From Blastomyces gilchristii SLH14081 (lineage: Eukaryota > Ascomycota > Eurotiomycetes > Onygenales > Ajellomycetaceae), in the NCBI RefSeq assembly GCF_000003855.2, contig NW_003101665.1, positions 1,128,013-1,192,012 of the forward strand: DNA of 64,000 nucleotides. Reading direction: 5' to 3'. Below, piece by piece: positions 21,786-34,900 of the stretch. A program made the position numbers and the translations under genes. The notes beneath the pieces are model-generated. The model was given only the letters and a program-made list of their open reading frames with translations, had not been told where the DNA came from and did not search any database. Position 1 is the stretch's first letter, and each line of letters begins with the position of its first letter.

Positions 21786-24454
21786 ATCCGCGACATTCTC
21801 CTTACTCCAGTTTCTCTCTCTCGTCTGGTAGGTAAGTCTAGAGCCGTCCTTGAGGTCTTTCGGTTGTCAAAATGCAAATTTCCGCTCTTCAATGTTAGGG
21901 TCTGTGATAGCCTACTTCATCAGCACGGCTAGAAGGAAGTAGCTAAAGCTAGCTATGGGTGCATTGTGTCGAAGAGAGAAATCTCTCTGCATGCGACATT
22001 CAATATATAGCAAACTTATCGGCTGTTGACAATTGTCCGTTACGGTTGCCTCATCATCGATAGGCAGGGAACCTCTTAACTTTATTTGGACTAGTTTTAA
22101 CTCTAAAAGTAACCTTATTCCTCCAGATCTGTCAGGAAATATCAACATTGTCAATATATAGCTTTGAACAGATAACTTAAAGCCCCGGAATTTTGAGAGA
22201 AAGATGAAATAGAGGGAGGGATGGTCGATTTCTTTGCTAAGCTTGTATACTCCTCAGCATGCTGTTGTGCTTTTACCCATTCCACAGCCTCAACAGTAAG
22301 CTTATGATGATGTTATTTGGATCAAGCTGAAAAGAAACGAGCACCCGTTTAACAAAGAGCTGAAAACGAGATGTCTGAACAAAAAGAGAGTGTAGTGAAC
22401 TAGAGCCATGATGCATTGAAAGGTAAGAAAAATGAAATCCCTGGCTTGGAGACCTGAATGCTCTTTTTTCCTTTTCTTTTCCATTCTATTCTTCATTTTC
22501 TCTCTCTTCTCTCTTTCTCTTTTTTATTGTTATTTTTATTTTATTTTATTTTATTTATTTTATTTTATTTTATTTTATGTTTTTTGGATGTTCGACCCGC
22601 CTCCGGCCCAGAGGAAAGTCGAGATATTTGAGCAGTTCTGGAGACTGAATTTGAACTAGGTAATTTGCGGCTTCAGCTTTAAACGTGAGTCTAGTGCAGA
22701 AAGAACGATTTCCACATGTCCTAAAACTCTAGATTCACAACAGAGTACGGAGTACCTGGTATGGCTTAAGGATTAGAAATCAGCTAATGTGTGATGTGAT
22801 TCAGCCAGATGGTTCGATCTGAGGGTCAGCTATAATAATAATAATAGGTAGCTAGAGTTGGTATGCAACTTGTCTCAGTTAATTGGCCTAAGTCCTCACT
22901 GTTTTCGAGCGGGGTTTGGCGGAGCTGGATGCTGTTTTGAACATCCACGAAAAGCTTCAAACTAGAGGCCCTTGCGGCTTTCGCAGAGGTCTCAGAGCGG
23001 TCCTCCCGCAAGCACATACCGGCATCATTTTGAGTCGTAGGATAACACTGGCAATATGACATCCGAAAAAAAAAAAAAAAAAAAAAAGGCCAATTCGAAC
23101 TTGCCAAGCTAGTGGCAAAGCAGCTGGCGGGCTGAGCGGTGGATGGGCTGGCTGGCTCGGCTCAAATGTTGCGAGGCTAAATTACGAAATGTGAGATCGA
23201 GGAAACGGAGGACACTATTACTTCTTCAGCTCGTTACCTTCAACCACATTCTCAAAAAAGGGGAATGTGAATTTACCTGGGTATAGTGAGATGAAGCTCA
23301 CCCGTTTTGGAACTCATTGCTACTGCAGAAGATCAGCAGGAGCAGGCCCACAAAATCGTAAAAACATGGATTGAACCGAACCTGCTTTTTGAGTCGGGGC
23401 AGGGGCTGGCGAAGCGCGGGGTGCCGAAACTCTCTGGGCAAAGAATTGTGCGGATTCCATGCATATTTTAACTACGTGGAGACTTTCCCCGTTCCGTAGC
23501 TCCTAGAGGACCTCTATCTTCATGCCAAATCGCATCTGGATTTCGCAGGTCTCTCAATCCGTGGGCTTGGACACCTTACTTGACAATCAGACCGAACTGT
23601 TTCCAAAGCAGCTAGCTGTGTAAGCTAATTACTCAATTCAGGTGAAGGTGATGATCTATCTTGGCTCCTTGCACTGAGTTCAAAAGCGTGTCATCCATCC
23701 ACTCAATTTTAGATGATGACGCAAGGCTGAAGACCAAATTTGGAGCAACCCAAAGACATGCATGCAGGAGAACCTCTGTGTCCAGGCGAGATCCAAATCG
23801 TCTAACAAACCAATTTTGGTTTCCAACTTCACCGGAGCTAAATGGCGCGCAGCAGCATGGATATGAAGTCTTCAGATGTTCATAATTGGTGAATTGGGTC
23901 AAGGATAGCCAGCCAGAGTACATTCAGTTTCTCAACTGCAGTGAGAGAGGCGTGTACGTTCCCGCTCTTCCTCCGTCTGTTCAGAGAACGGATCAATTGG
24001 AGCTATGAGAAGCTAGTAACTCTATCATCCGCAGAGAGGCTGGCGAAGGATCCCTCAAAATGGCACCCCGATAAGCCACCACAGCGTAACAATTGTGCTG
24101 GGGACGCAGTTGCGTTGGGCTTTAACAAATGTACCGGGGCCTTGCTCATGCGCTTCCAAGGCATCACGGAAAGCTCAGATCTTATCTTACTCCCCCAAGC
24201 GGGGGTCTTTTTATCAAAGATGAGCATTGAGTGCCTATCCCCGGCATACCCCAGCAGTTCCCTTCCTTCGATGTGGATTGATTCCACCATCATTGGCTGC
24301 TCCCGTTTGTGTGTTCAAAATTGAGGCAAACTTAAATGCGGCGTGGGATGTAGTACAAAAGAACGGTTCTCTTTTCGGGTCCCATATCTGGTACGTTCTA
24401 CTCTACATCGGCAAGATATATATTTTACCCAGTTTCCTAAGCCATAAGTAACCC
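21786..24454. other. Intergenic region with microsatellites; no gene seen
   Basis: About 2.7 kb. Several overlapping open frames on both strands occur at 23,633-24,324, none with recognisable domains or convincing splice sites. A (TTTTA)n tract lies at 22,522-22,578 and a 22-nt poly-A at about 23,067-23,088. The last part should hold the tyrosinase promoter. Confidence 0.45.
22522..22578. repeat. (TTTTA)n microsatellite
   Basis: About eleven slightly imperfect units of TTTTA/TTTAT, preceded by a pyrimidine tract from about 22,459. It is simple sequence with no other sign of function. Confidence 0.85.
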
Positions 24455-27414
24455 ATGGAAAACTCATCTATGCTTCGCCAAATATTCGGAGGTCCCTCCA
24501 GAAGTTCTTCCCTTTCAAACCTTTCATCACCCACATCCAGAGACATTGGCACTCCAAGCAACATGGCCGGAACTAATTACAAACCACCCGAATACCTCAG
24601 CAAACGCCCCTATGAGTACTACGCAATTACAGGCATCAAAGCCGGTACCGTACCCGAGAAGAAGAAAGCTCCAATCCGTCAAGAAATCGACGAATGGAGC
24701 AACAACAAGGCAAATGCGGATCAAGTGGACTTGTTTGTCATGGCATGGCGCAATTTGATGAATATGTCACCAAGAGAGCGAGGTTCCTTCTTTCAAGTCG
24801 CTGGTAAGTGTTCAATGTTAACAGTGCTTGTGAACTTTGTAATTATTAACATTCTTCAAGGTATCCATGGCCAACCTTACGTTCCATACGATGAGCCAGA
24901 CACCAACATGGAAGATACCAAAGATAAGGGTTATTGCACTCATAACAATATTCTTTTCCCAATATGGCATCGCCCGTATCTTGTGTTGTTGGAGGTATGT
25001 CCTGCCCTGATCCGGCCCTCTTGCTTCAGAGAGATTCTCGGCTCTGAAAAACTAACATGAGAACCATAGCAACTCCTTTACGAGAACATGATCACGGAGA
25101 TCATCCCTAAGTTTTCAAAGGACAGGCAAGCTGAGCTAAAGGAAGCAGCAGATTCGTGGAGGCTTCCATTTTGGGATTGGGCCACCAACCATAGAGTGCC
25201 GTTTCTCGCCAAGTACCCGACTACTACGATTCCAACCCCCAATGGCAAAAGAGAGAGAGTGGACAACCCTCTATATCAGTTTAAAATGTCAACAAACGAG
25301 CCCTTTTTGTCCGAAGGCGTGGGCCAAGTCTTCGACCCTTGGGCCGGTGAAGATGGCAAGGGGATGTATTTTAATGTATGTGCACCCTAAATCTCCTGCT
25401 GAGGGGCCTAGCTAATTGTACGAATAGTTCGGTCCTTGTATCGGAACGAGTAGAAGTCCAGATATTGAAGACAGTCAGAACCCCGAGTCGGAAACGTGGA
25501 AAAACGGTGTGGTCAACAATAACCAGGTCGGTATCGCACTTAAGAGCCCCGGGTGGATGGGCGGAGGGAAATACGGAGCTGCTTCCGAAATGGTGTACCG
25601 TTTGCTCACACATCCATTGGATTACCCATCTTTCGCTACCACTTTCCGTGCTAAAGGGCAAGATGACATCAGCAAGGATATCAACCTAGAATATATCCAT
25701 AACAATGTCCATGGCTGGGTGGGAGGGAATTTTACTGGACATATGTCTGAAATTCCTGTGGCGACATTTGACCCTCTTTTCTGGCTTCACCATTGGTAAG
25801 CTGCGCCTTATTCTAAGTTTAAAATAGTGTGCATTCGTAACTAACACCCCTCGAGCAACATTGATCGCATGTGGGCTATCTGGCAGGCTTTGAACCCAGA
25901 TAAATGGTTTGAAACCGCCGACAAGAATACGTTCTTCCAAGAGGCCATCGGACTTGCGGACACCATTACTCCACAAACTAAGCTTCGCCCCTTCCATTCA
26001 GACAAGAAGGGCACTTGCTGGACCCCTGAGGGCGCCAGAGACGTTTTAAACTTCGGCTATACCTATCCCGAATTGCAAACATGGGACTCCAAATACAATT
26101 CTGGAGGCACATATAACAGGGAGCTACATGTGACTGACATCAGGAAAACCATAAACGAAAAGTACGGAGCTTCACGGACGGAATTGTTGGAGAATCCTGC
26201 CCTCGGTGACAAAACAGATGACGGGGTTAAATCAAATGACTTCGCATTTAGCGTCCGTTACAAGAAGTAGGTTCATACTGCCTCCTCTGATAGAGCCTTG
26301 GCTAATAACATATAGATACGCACTGGGTGGAAACCCGTTTAAGATCAAGATATACCTCGCTCCAGGAGACGGGAAGCCAAGAACCCCTGAAAGCGACTAT
26401 GTTACTGAAGTTTACAATTTCAGTTTCCCGGCGATCATTGGTGGGAAGGAAGTCTGTAGTAACTGCACCTCCGTAGAAGCAACTGAATCGAAGGCCACAT
26501 CATATCTTTCGATCACATACGTGCTCGTTCAGTGTGTTAAGAGGGGGATTTTGGCCTCTTTGGAAGAAGCCGTTGTCACTAAATTTCTGCAAAAGAATTT
26601 GTATTGGAGACTTTACCAGGTTGGTTCTTATCAGCTTCATACCCCTTCACCGAAATGCTAACCGGCCAATAGCGTGGAAGGGAACTAGACAGGTTCGCTA
26701 TGGAAAAGATCGAGCTTGAAGTTCTTGGCTCCTTTAATAACGCTCAACACCACAAAGACGCAACCATTCTGTCCGGATTCGAAGGTTTCCGCGATATTCC
26801 ATCCCTGGCAGGTGGCCCTGACGGAGCTCTTGATCCAAAGCTGAAGCAGAAGCCAAAGCCTCTACCAACCAACCCGTATGTTTCATTCCCGGAGTCATGA
26901 TAATGAGCACTCCTTACTAACCTTTCTTAGGCCCGCTCCTCCATCGGCAGGGCTCCATAAAAATAGCTCGCTTGACCTTAAAGTGGACTTCACTACTGAC
27001 GGCGTGATAATTCTCGACTCTACCTCGGTCGATTTGAACCAGATTCAGACCGACACCATTGACAATACTCAGGTGGCCTTCAGGAATGGGAACGATATCA
27101 TGTTCTTGATTTCCTTCCGTCGGGCGGAGGGTCAAATCGTATTTAATACCAACTTCGGAGGAAAATGGGGTTCAGAGGAGAGAGTCAATCTCGCTGGCAA
27201 GCTGAAAAACCGTCAGGCGGCAATTATGGTGCACGATCAAGGCGAAGGTTTCGAGGTCAGCATTGACTTCGTCCACGTAGCTTGGTTCAACAAGAGAGAT
27301 AAGAGGCCCGTTAAGAGCTTGCGGTATTCGGTGAACAAGAATCAGAAACCGGTCCTGAGTGAGGTCCTAAAGGTGTCGGTGTATCCTTCGATGAAGAAGG
27401 TGTTCTCCCGTTAA
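24455..27414 (+). CDS. Tyrosinase with a C-terminal galectin-like domain (8 exons)
   Basis: A type-3 copper enzyme oxidising monophenols and diphenols to quinones, a step toward melanin-type pigments. Exons: 24,455-24,803, 24,861-24,994, 25,070-25,375, 25,428-25,795, 25,856-26,266, 26,316-26,619, 26,673-26,875 and 26,931-27,414; all junctions are GT-AG and keep frame, giving 852 residues. CuA ligands are His119 (GIHGQPY), His144 in CTH (Cys142 can form the Cys-His thioether) and His153 (WHRPY). CuB shows IHNNVH (354, 358) and FWLHHCNIDR (384-385). A CSNC pair (570, 573) lies in the C-terminal extension that caps fungal pro-tyrosinases. Residues about 704-830 look like a galectin fold: FNTNFGGKWGSEER (Asn764, Trp771, Glu774, Arg776) and FEVSIDFVHVAWFNKR. 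The usual HxNxR sugar motif is not conserved. No signal peptide is seen, so the protein is probably intracellular. Confidence 0.93.
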
Positions 27415-29061
27415 ACTTGGGCGATTTGCGGATGTCCTGCGCCGAGACCATTGTGTTCTTTTCTTGGCTGTACAATGTGTGGTTCGCGCGTCTAAAGCTT
27501 GGAATTTGAAACATGATAGCGCAGCACCAATCTCTCTATTGTAGCGCGATCGTATACTGTGTAGTTTGCAATTGAAATTAAGTTTCAACTTTAAATTTAA
27601 GCTTGTTTCCTGTTCGATGCACGGACCACTGAGCAGTGGAATGCACCACCCACCATTAGAAATCATGCAAAGAACCATAGATAGCATCGCGAGTTAACCA
27701 TGTAGATGTACCTATTTGGTATTTGGATGTGAAATATTCTGCAAGGGGAGTTCGATTGATTTATGTGTCACAGTTAGACGATGTCACGCAAGATCCTAGA
27801 ACAGTTCGCAGAAGCTGGGGCCGCAACATTGTGTTCAAAAGATATTGTCAAACAGAATCTTCTTCGTATGTATGTACTCCGTACAGTAGAGTAGAGCTGG
27901 AGAGGCGGATAATAGGCCTTCAGATTTGTAACGTGACAGGGGTCGATATTTCATGTCTACCAGAGCTCAGTTGACCTCAGTATTCCATTTTCGCTGGGTC
28001 AATCCAAAGGAAGCTTTCTAGAAGAGATGTAAAATATTTTTAACTTAAAATTAATATTTCTCAATGTCAGTAGAGTAGTGTTAAGCTTCATCTTAAGGTA
28101 ACTATGTCCCCGCGCCAAGACGTCTGGCTTATTAATCATGGTTTAGTGTAGGTTACTTTGGGTTAGGGGCTGGAGTAGGAGGACCTCTAACAGTTTATAA
28201 TTGAAGAAGAAGAAGAAGAAGCATAATAATAATATTTAATATTTAAAGTTACTTAAAATAATTAAACAAATAAATATTAGATTATAAATATTAATTTTAT
28301 TTAATGAATATAATTAGAACTAGATTGTAATCAGACTATTATATATAGTATCACGATCTCCAGCATGTACAGTACATGTATCTGTGACCAGGATCAACCA
28401 ATGATATTTTAGTCCTGGTTCCAGACATGGTCACACAGCCAGTCAGTCTAGTCGTACTGTGCAATATCAAGTCATGCTCTAGCATATGTGATGATTAGAA
28501 ATTTTCATTTTCATTTTCTAATCATGTTCAACTAACTAGAACCCGCCTGATGTAGTGATTGATGCCTTTAGGGCTGCTGGGTTCGGGAAAATGCCCAGGT
28601 CGCAACGCTAGAGGTTTGCCCGGACATCATTAACGCGCCATCCACACGATCTACCACTTCTCACTACGCTTCTCCCTCCTTCAGTAGATTTCAGATTGCT
28701 GAGCAGCTTACACTGACCACGTGTCCTGGGTTGCTGTCCGGCTCCCCTCCATCCACTTATCGCGGCCCACCAACAACGAACCTGAAGCTATCAGCCTGAG
28801 CATTTCAAGGCCTCGATTTCGCAATCGCCATAGTCAGGGGGTAGAGGATCGATACATATCGGTAAGCTATCTTGCTGTTGGAATATCCCAAAGTACAACA
28901 GTTGGATCGCGCGTTCGCCCAAGAATAGAATGCTAACTTTTCTCTTTGTCTGAACTTCAGCCTCGACCCACGAATAACTCAGCGCTGTTCTAGAAATCCA
29001 ATTGAGACAGCATTCACTTCCACACACACACATACCAAGCCGAGACAAGACAGATATAAAG
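27415..29061. other. Intergenic region with an AT-rich patch and LINE tail; no gene seen
   Basis: About 1.6 kb between tyrosinase and SHR3. The open frame 27,723-27,974 (+) shows no known domain. An AT-rich patch at 28,020-28,340 contains a LINE-type 3' tail (listed separately). A hairpin (ATGATTAGAAA and TTTCTAATCAT, 28,490-28,526) follows. From about 28,640 on, promoter and leader sequence of SHR3 are expected. Confidence 0.45.
28189..28236 (+). mobile_element. Isolated LINE 3'-tail sequence
   Basis: TATAATTGAAGAA (28,196-28,208) followed by (GAA)n and (TAA)n, the same 13-base word that ends the LINE copies at 3,649-3,661 and 12,446-12,458. The AT-rich flank continues to about 28,340. The simplest reading is a heavily 5'-truncated LINE insertion among genes; chance similarity of a microsatellite is not excluded. 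Confidence 0.4.
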
Positions 29062-29883
29062 ATGCCTTCGAGTGCTGGGTCCTTCGTGACCTTCCTTATT
29101 GTCTGCCGTAAGTCTGAAAATCACCGCGCCTCCGCCCAAGGATCCAGCGTCGAACGAGAACCCCCATATGCCAACCGCAATTGGCATCATAATTCAAGCA
29201 CAAGCGGGGGCGCATTGAGCGACGAATTTGGAAAATCAACATGAACAAAACAAAACAACTTTCATGGCTGATGACTGATTACTCTTCTTATTATTAAAAC
29301 AGCCACCTCCTTCTTCCTCGGCATAATCTTCTCCATGTTTCCCTACGACTACCCGATCTTATGGTCCACCAAACCAACGCCTAGCGATTACTACACGTTC
29401 CTAGAAACCCACCTGAAATTCATGCACGCCTCCCCGCCCCTCATCCCGCGCATCCTCCACATCGTCATGTTCCTCGGCCTCGCCGGCCTCATCGCGAAAC
29501 TCTACAAGCCCTCTGAATCCAACATGCTCTTCGACGGCGCCAGCCTCGTCTTATACATGTGCGGCGTCATCGTTTATATCGCTAATGTCGTCAAGGGCCT
29601 GCGCATCGTCTCCTCGGGTGAATATGGCGTCCCTTATATGGACGATGAGCCAGACCAGGTTCTCGGCCGTGAAGACAGCTTGAAGGTCATGGCGGCGAGT
29701 AATACCATTCTGGCGCTGGTTTTGGTTGGCGTTTTGGTCTTGCAGGCGGGGCAGTGGTATGCGGAGCGCAAGGAGCAGCAGGATGCGGATGCTTTGAGCA
29801 AGAAGGAGAACGAGGCGAAGAAGGAGCCGCCGAAGGTCGCGAGGCAAGGTAGTAGTAGTGCGTCATCGAAGAAGAAGCAGTGA
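29062..29883 (+). CDS. SHR3: SHR3-type ER chaperone for amino acid permeases (2 exons)
   Basis: An ER membrane protein that helps amino acid permeases fold and enter COPII vesicles. Exon 1 is 29,062-29,107, then a 195-nt intron (GTAAGT to ACAG), then exon 2 at 29,303-29,883, giving 208 residues, close to the 210 of yeast Shr3. The N-terminal hydrophobic segment (FVTFLIVCPTSFFLGIIFS, about 8-26) leads to MFPYDYPILW, typical for the family. Three more hydrophobic segments follow (about 66-83, 94-110 and 148-164), then a charged Lys/Glu/Ser-rich cytosolic tail. The protein ends KKKQ, which fits a dilysine ER-retrieval signal. The short first exon is supported by splice sites and phase. Poly-T follows the stop. 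Confidence 0.92.
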
Positions 29884-30727
29884 TTTTTTTTTTTTTTTGT
29901 TTTTTTGTTCGTTTTTCTTTGATTTACGGGAGTATTGTTCATGCGAACGAATTAGCATATTTGTTACTGGTTAACTTCGTGTGGCTGTGTTCTTCTTATC
30001 CTGATGCTTTTTCTTTTCCACTACCTACAATATTTTTCAGGAAACCATTAAATTTTCGTGTAACGGTTATTACAACAACTATTGGGTAGTAAAGGGTAGG
30101 ATCTATTTCAATTAAGGAATATACACTGTCCATTTTAGATTCCCGTGGACTTCGCGTTTGGCCATGGTAAGAGCATCTTCGATGCTATCCACAAATGTGC
30201 AGGAGCCAGCGTGAGGAATAAATATCCCAAAGATACACAGGCAAGAAATGGACGTCAATGTAGCATTTCTACTCGGTATTTAAAACTCGGCGGCCAATAG
30301 GGGGAAATGATGATGAACAACCCCCCAGTAAATTCAACGGCGCACGCGAGGAACAAACATAGAGACATCCGTAGTGCTGAAGAGTGACAGACAAAATAGT
30401 AAAGATAATGATAATAGTACTAAATAATAGCTAGATAACGGTGAATTTGCTGTTCGCAAAAAGGAGGTAGTCGTCAGGCATAAAAGCATCATCGTCTATG
30501 TAGTCAGGAAGCAGCTAGGCTGACAATGCGAGCAGTAACAAGGAGGGCTTCGTGCATGTGTGCGTTTGCCAATGTTTTCTAACCCAAAATAACGGTTAAA
30601 TCAGTTTACTTCTCCCTTGTTCCATTTCGGGTTTAGAAGTGCGGATGGAAAGTACATGGAGGTACGGTGAGATTCACTTTTTTTTTTTTTTTTTAAAGGA
30701 TCCGAACAAATCGTTTACTTTAAATTT
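29884..30727. other. 3' flanks of two convergent genes; no gene seen
   Basis: SHR3 (+) and the next gene (-) point toward each other. The stretch has T-rich and A-rich tracts (29,883-29,917, about 30,678-30,694) and no recognisable coding sequence. Confidence 0.5.
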
Positions 30728-31903
30728 TCATGATTCGTTTAATTTCTTTTTCGCGTAGGGTATAGTTTCTTCGGGGGAGAATGAGAATGGGCTTCGAGGG
30801 ATATCTGGAGAACGCGGACTAAGCGCTTTCGCGAATAACCCGTCATCCGTGTTTTGATCACTTGTCGTGGTGGCCAGACTGGCAAATCCCCCTTCTGATA
30901 GTTGCCGCTGCTGTTGTGCTTGTATTGAAGCGGGCGGGAGGTGGGCTACAGCATGACGAACGGGAGATTTCGCCGGATCTGAAATGGGTGTATGACGGAA
31001 CGAATTGAACGAGGATATTGCCACATCTGGCCCTTCTGGAGAAAGGGGATGGGACTCTAAATCTTCAGCTTGGTTTGCTAAAAAAATTAAAATTGTAAGG
31101 AGTCAGTACGTCAGGGTCAGGTCAAGAGTAGGAGTATGCCGAACAAGTAGCTAGCGTTTACCTAGTGGAGGCTTCCGGGTGAGATCCTTCTCACTCGTCC
31201 CCAATTTTAGGCCCTTCAATTTTTCACTAAGCTTCCTCCCGCCGCCGGGAGATAGGGGCGTAGTAGGACTAAGAGGGACAGAATTCAAGGACGTCACGTT
31301 TGTCGTTTGGAGGGGTGCTAGACGTTGGCCAACGCCAAAGTTTGTTTCTATCCACTCTTTCTCTTGAAGGGCCATCTCCAAGGCCACGCCCTCAAGATTG
31401 TATCTTGATTCTTCTTTGATCTCCTTCTCCAGAGCCTGCAGTCTCTTCTTGGCCCATATTGTGTGCAACACTCCTTTCTTGCCAGCAGCTCTAGCAGTAG
31501 CCCCTAGCTCAGGCGGGAAGATGGCAGGTAGCGGATTCACCTCCACGGAATCGGGTTTTTTAACCGTTGCAGCAGAACTTGGCGGTGGCTCGTAGGCTAG
31601 AGTAACGACAGGAGGAATAGTGGTGCCGGGAGGGAGTAAAAAATAGCATCGTCGGACATGATCCGATGTCTGTTCATCTGCAGGGAAAACCGTTTGCTTC
31701 CCATCCCAAGAAACATGCCATGTGCCGGCAGACCGTGTGAGGTCATCATCCTCCCATTCCACCATCAAAATCTTCGTACCCTCATTCCCTTTGCCTGCCT
31801 CAAACTCAAACCGTGCCAGCGCAGTTATCGAGAGCAATCTAGTCGGGACGCGCGGAGTCTCCAGCGCTGCAGAATCGCTGTGCGGAGTGAATTGCTGAGC
31901 CAT
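30728..31903 (-). CDS. Conserved fungal protein of unknown function (2 exons)
   Basis: Exon 1 is 31,903-31,162, then an 84-nt intron (GTAAAC to TTTTTTAG), then exon 2 at 31,077-30,728, giving 363 residues; both junctions fall in phase 1 and restore a single frame. Residues about 18-110 (VPTRLLSITALARFEFEAGK, VEWEDDD, WHVSWDGK, YFLLPPGTTIPPVVTL) read like one folded domain and look conserved from memory of ascomycete proteins. It is followed by PAIFPPELGATARAAGKKGV and a charged helix (AKKRLQALEKEIKEE). The rest is Ser/Pro-rich with SPxSP-type phosphosite motifs. There is no signal peptide or membrane segment. I recognise no known function. Confidence 0.8.
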
Positions 31904-34900
31904 AATTCACACCCCTCCAACCTCGATCAGGTTACGAAACCAAAAGGAAAGGGCAGGCAAGGGCAGGAGATTAAGGACAGACAATGGAACACAGGCAAAG
32001 TAATCAAGGCACTACTAACTAGCTAGAAAACGGCACACGCGAAACCTCAAATGTCTTTGGGCAAATGTTCCTCGCAGCGGACTGGTTTTTTTGGTTGCCA
32101 AAGCCAGAGAGCAAAGAAGAGGGACGGCGAAATCACGGGACAAAACCTTCACAGCCCCCAAAACAACGCCCAGGACAGCGACAGCGAGGGAATAACTGGA
32201 TGGGATGGCTTGCAAGACTCAAGGCTAGGCGACTGGCGTTCTTCTCCCCGCGGCCGCTAAATCGTCTAAATCGTTAGTGACAATGAGCCTGTTTTCCTTG
32301 CTATTGTTGTCTGAAACAACTTCCATCGGCGCTTCTGGAAGCCTGCATGTTTCGGTCTCCGTTTCAACCAATAATGCCATTGGATCTCACAGCATCATCA
32401 CCCAAAATTTGGCTTCCCAAAATTCCAACAGACCTCGGTGTTGATTTATCATACCCTCCTCCAATGTTAACATAATTGTTATGAAGTTCGCGAAACAGCC
32501 ATGACTATACTGCAACTCTTTCTGGGTTCTCTGGCGCTGAGCGGGGGAAATTGGCTTAGTCGGATAACGCTATCTGAAAAGTCTCGTCGTTCTAAATGAT
32601 ACGATGGATGACATGTTTGGAATGGTAATGTTCTGTTCTCACGGCGCACAAAACTACAGTGGACCGAGTTTTGCACGGAGGCAAGCTACAGAGGAATGGA
32701 AATGCGCTTATTTAAATCTTGAATTCTTGTTATTCTCGCAGATAGAGACAATATATGCGACCCAAAATACGAGCATGCGGATGTGAACGAAGAATGCGCA
32801 CGAATGTAAGCTGATAAGCCCGGAAATTTTGCGGAGAAATTTATTCTAACATTGGGGTTTTTAATAAAATGGGGCTTATATTATATTTCTATTACTACGC
32901 TGACTGATATGTATGCTAAGTCAGGAATTGCCAGTGGAAATTTGAAATATTCCTGATGAGCCAAGATACTCCGAGTATCTACCAAGTTGTTCCGCAACCC
33001 ATGCTAATGCTCTGATTGATTGAAGGCTCCGAACACAAGCACACAATAACCTTATGGGTAAAGCTAATATAACCAAGGTATCAAGAATTTCTCGCGCTTT
33101 ATATATACGCCGTCACCCCTTACGATAACCTCGAAGATGCCGCTGACAAACACATTCATCAGCCATATAATGTGCTTTGTTCCATCTGTTTAGTCAATGC
33201 TCAACACTTAGGCCTAACTAATATAATGTACCGTATTTACGTACTGTACATACAATGAGCAACAGCTGGGCTACTTGCTGTACACATCATTCCCGGCCAC
33301 CGTTTGATGCTGGCACTGAATAAGACGACGCTGGGGTTGCCTTCTGTGCTTGTGGGACTAGGTGCTTTTTACCTCCCTTTATTTCTACCTTGCCATTCAG
33401 GCTCTCAGCAGAAAATACTGCAAAGCTTCAGAATGAATGTCTAACAAATAAGGCCCAGTCGTCCCCCGCTCACGCCGAAAATATTGTTTACCACGGAGGA
33501 CATAATAACGATTACCACGGCTAGAGTGTTTAAACCCCAGACATCTTCAAGGCCATAGAGGACCCTTTCCACCCAATCAAAAATAAACGGAGAGCAGCTG
33601 GCCAGTGGACACCGTCCTGCTTAACCGATTGGCTGTGTAAAGCCATCTGGAATTTGCTATTTTAAGCGCTCTCATGGACATATTTTGGTCCTACTGTACC
33701 TACCCCTCCCTCCCCTCCCCTCACTGCCACTCTCCCACTCTCTTAAAAAATCCTGCAAGAAATCCCGGGACCTCCAATCCCCATGCTCCCTGAGTGTCGA
33801 TCCGTCCTGTTCCTGCACGGCACCCTGTGATTCGACATGCTGGATAAAACCAATCGCAAATCTGCAATTCTTAAGGAGCGTCTCCCCCCTCCCCCGGCAG
33901 GAGCCAAAAGCCCAGCCACTCAGCCATGCAGATCCTCGAGTCTGGTCTGCAGCGACAAGCCCATTCTCATTCGTCATGCCCCCCCTCAAAAACCAACATC
34001 TTCCAAAAAAATCAAGGCGGATGACTGGCGGGTAGTCTCTTGGCGGGGTTGATCGCGTTGCTTTTTTGGGTCACGACTGACTGTTGTGCAGGCAGCCAAT
34101 GGGAGGGGGGGAGGCGGGGGGATTAATGTTTTCGCACAGGGCCTGGTTTTTAAGCGACCACTAAATAGTTAGTGCCGTCACTCGGATCTTGGTTGTTGGT
34201 TTAGATCTGGGCTTGTGGCTTGTGAGTCGGGAGGGCGTTTCGGGACAGAAGGCGGATGAGGGAAGGATGAAGGCCGACAAGAAAGAAAGTATGTTGAGGA
34301 CGGGATAGAGGTAGTTAGTTAACCATGTGACGGAAGGGGATTGCCCGGCTAATTGTATGTGAGGAGAAAGTTCTATGATCCGTTTGGTGATGCTTGTACG
34401 CTCGCAATTACTACGTTAACTACTAGGGACGCTGAAGCTCACATAGATTGACTGTTGAAGAGCTAAAGATAGATTGTCGGATATATTCAGGCAGGCGGCA
34501 GCACCGACCCGTTCGCGCGTGCTGGAAAGCATGAGCTATGTATGTGTATATATACGGTTAACTGATAAACAGACGCGGAACAAAAACGAAATATAAAAAA
34601 TAAAAAATAAAAATAGGTATATGTACGTAATATGCAAAAGTATAGATATCCCTGGACTGATCATGACAGGTACATGTAGGTAGTATGTTATAACCGTATA
34701 AATAAAAGAAGAGCGCCAAATACAAAGGAAATACCGTAGTGGGTAGTGTAGGACGTCGGAAACACAAAAAATAGGGCGTCGGGGCAGAGGGGGAAAACAA
34801 ATAACCATACAGATACAGCCCGTTCCCTCAACATCCTGGCTGGATCTTTGGAATGTTATATGTAAAATGGGAGCAAACCAACCAACCAACCCTGGGGGAC

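Noticed and set aside
23633..24324. Open frames of 96-127 codons on both strands upstream of tyrosinase
   Set aside because: Mutually overlapping, no recognisable family and no consistent exon structure; probably promoter DNA.
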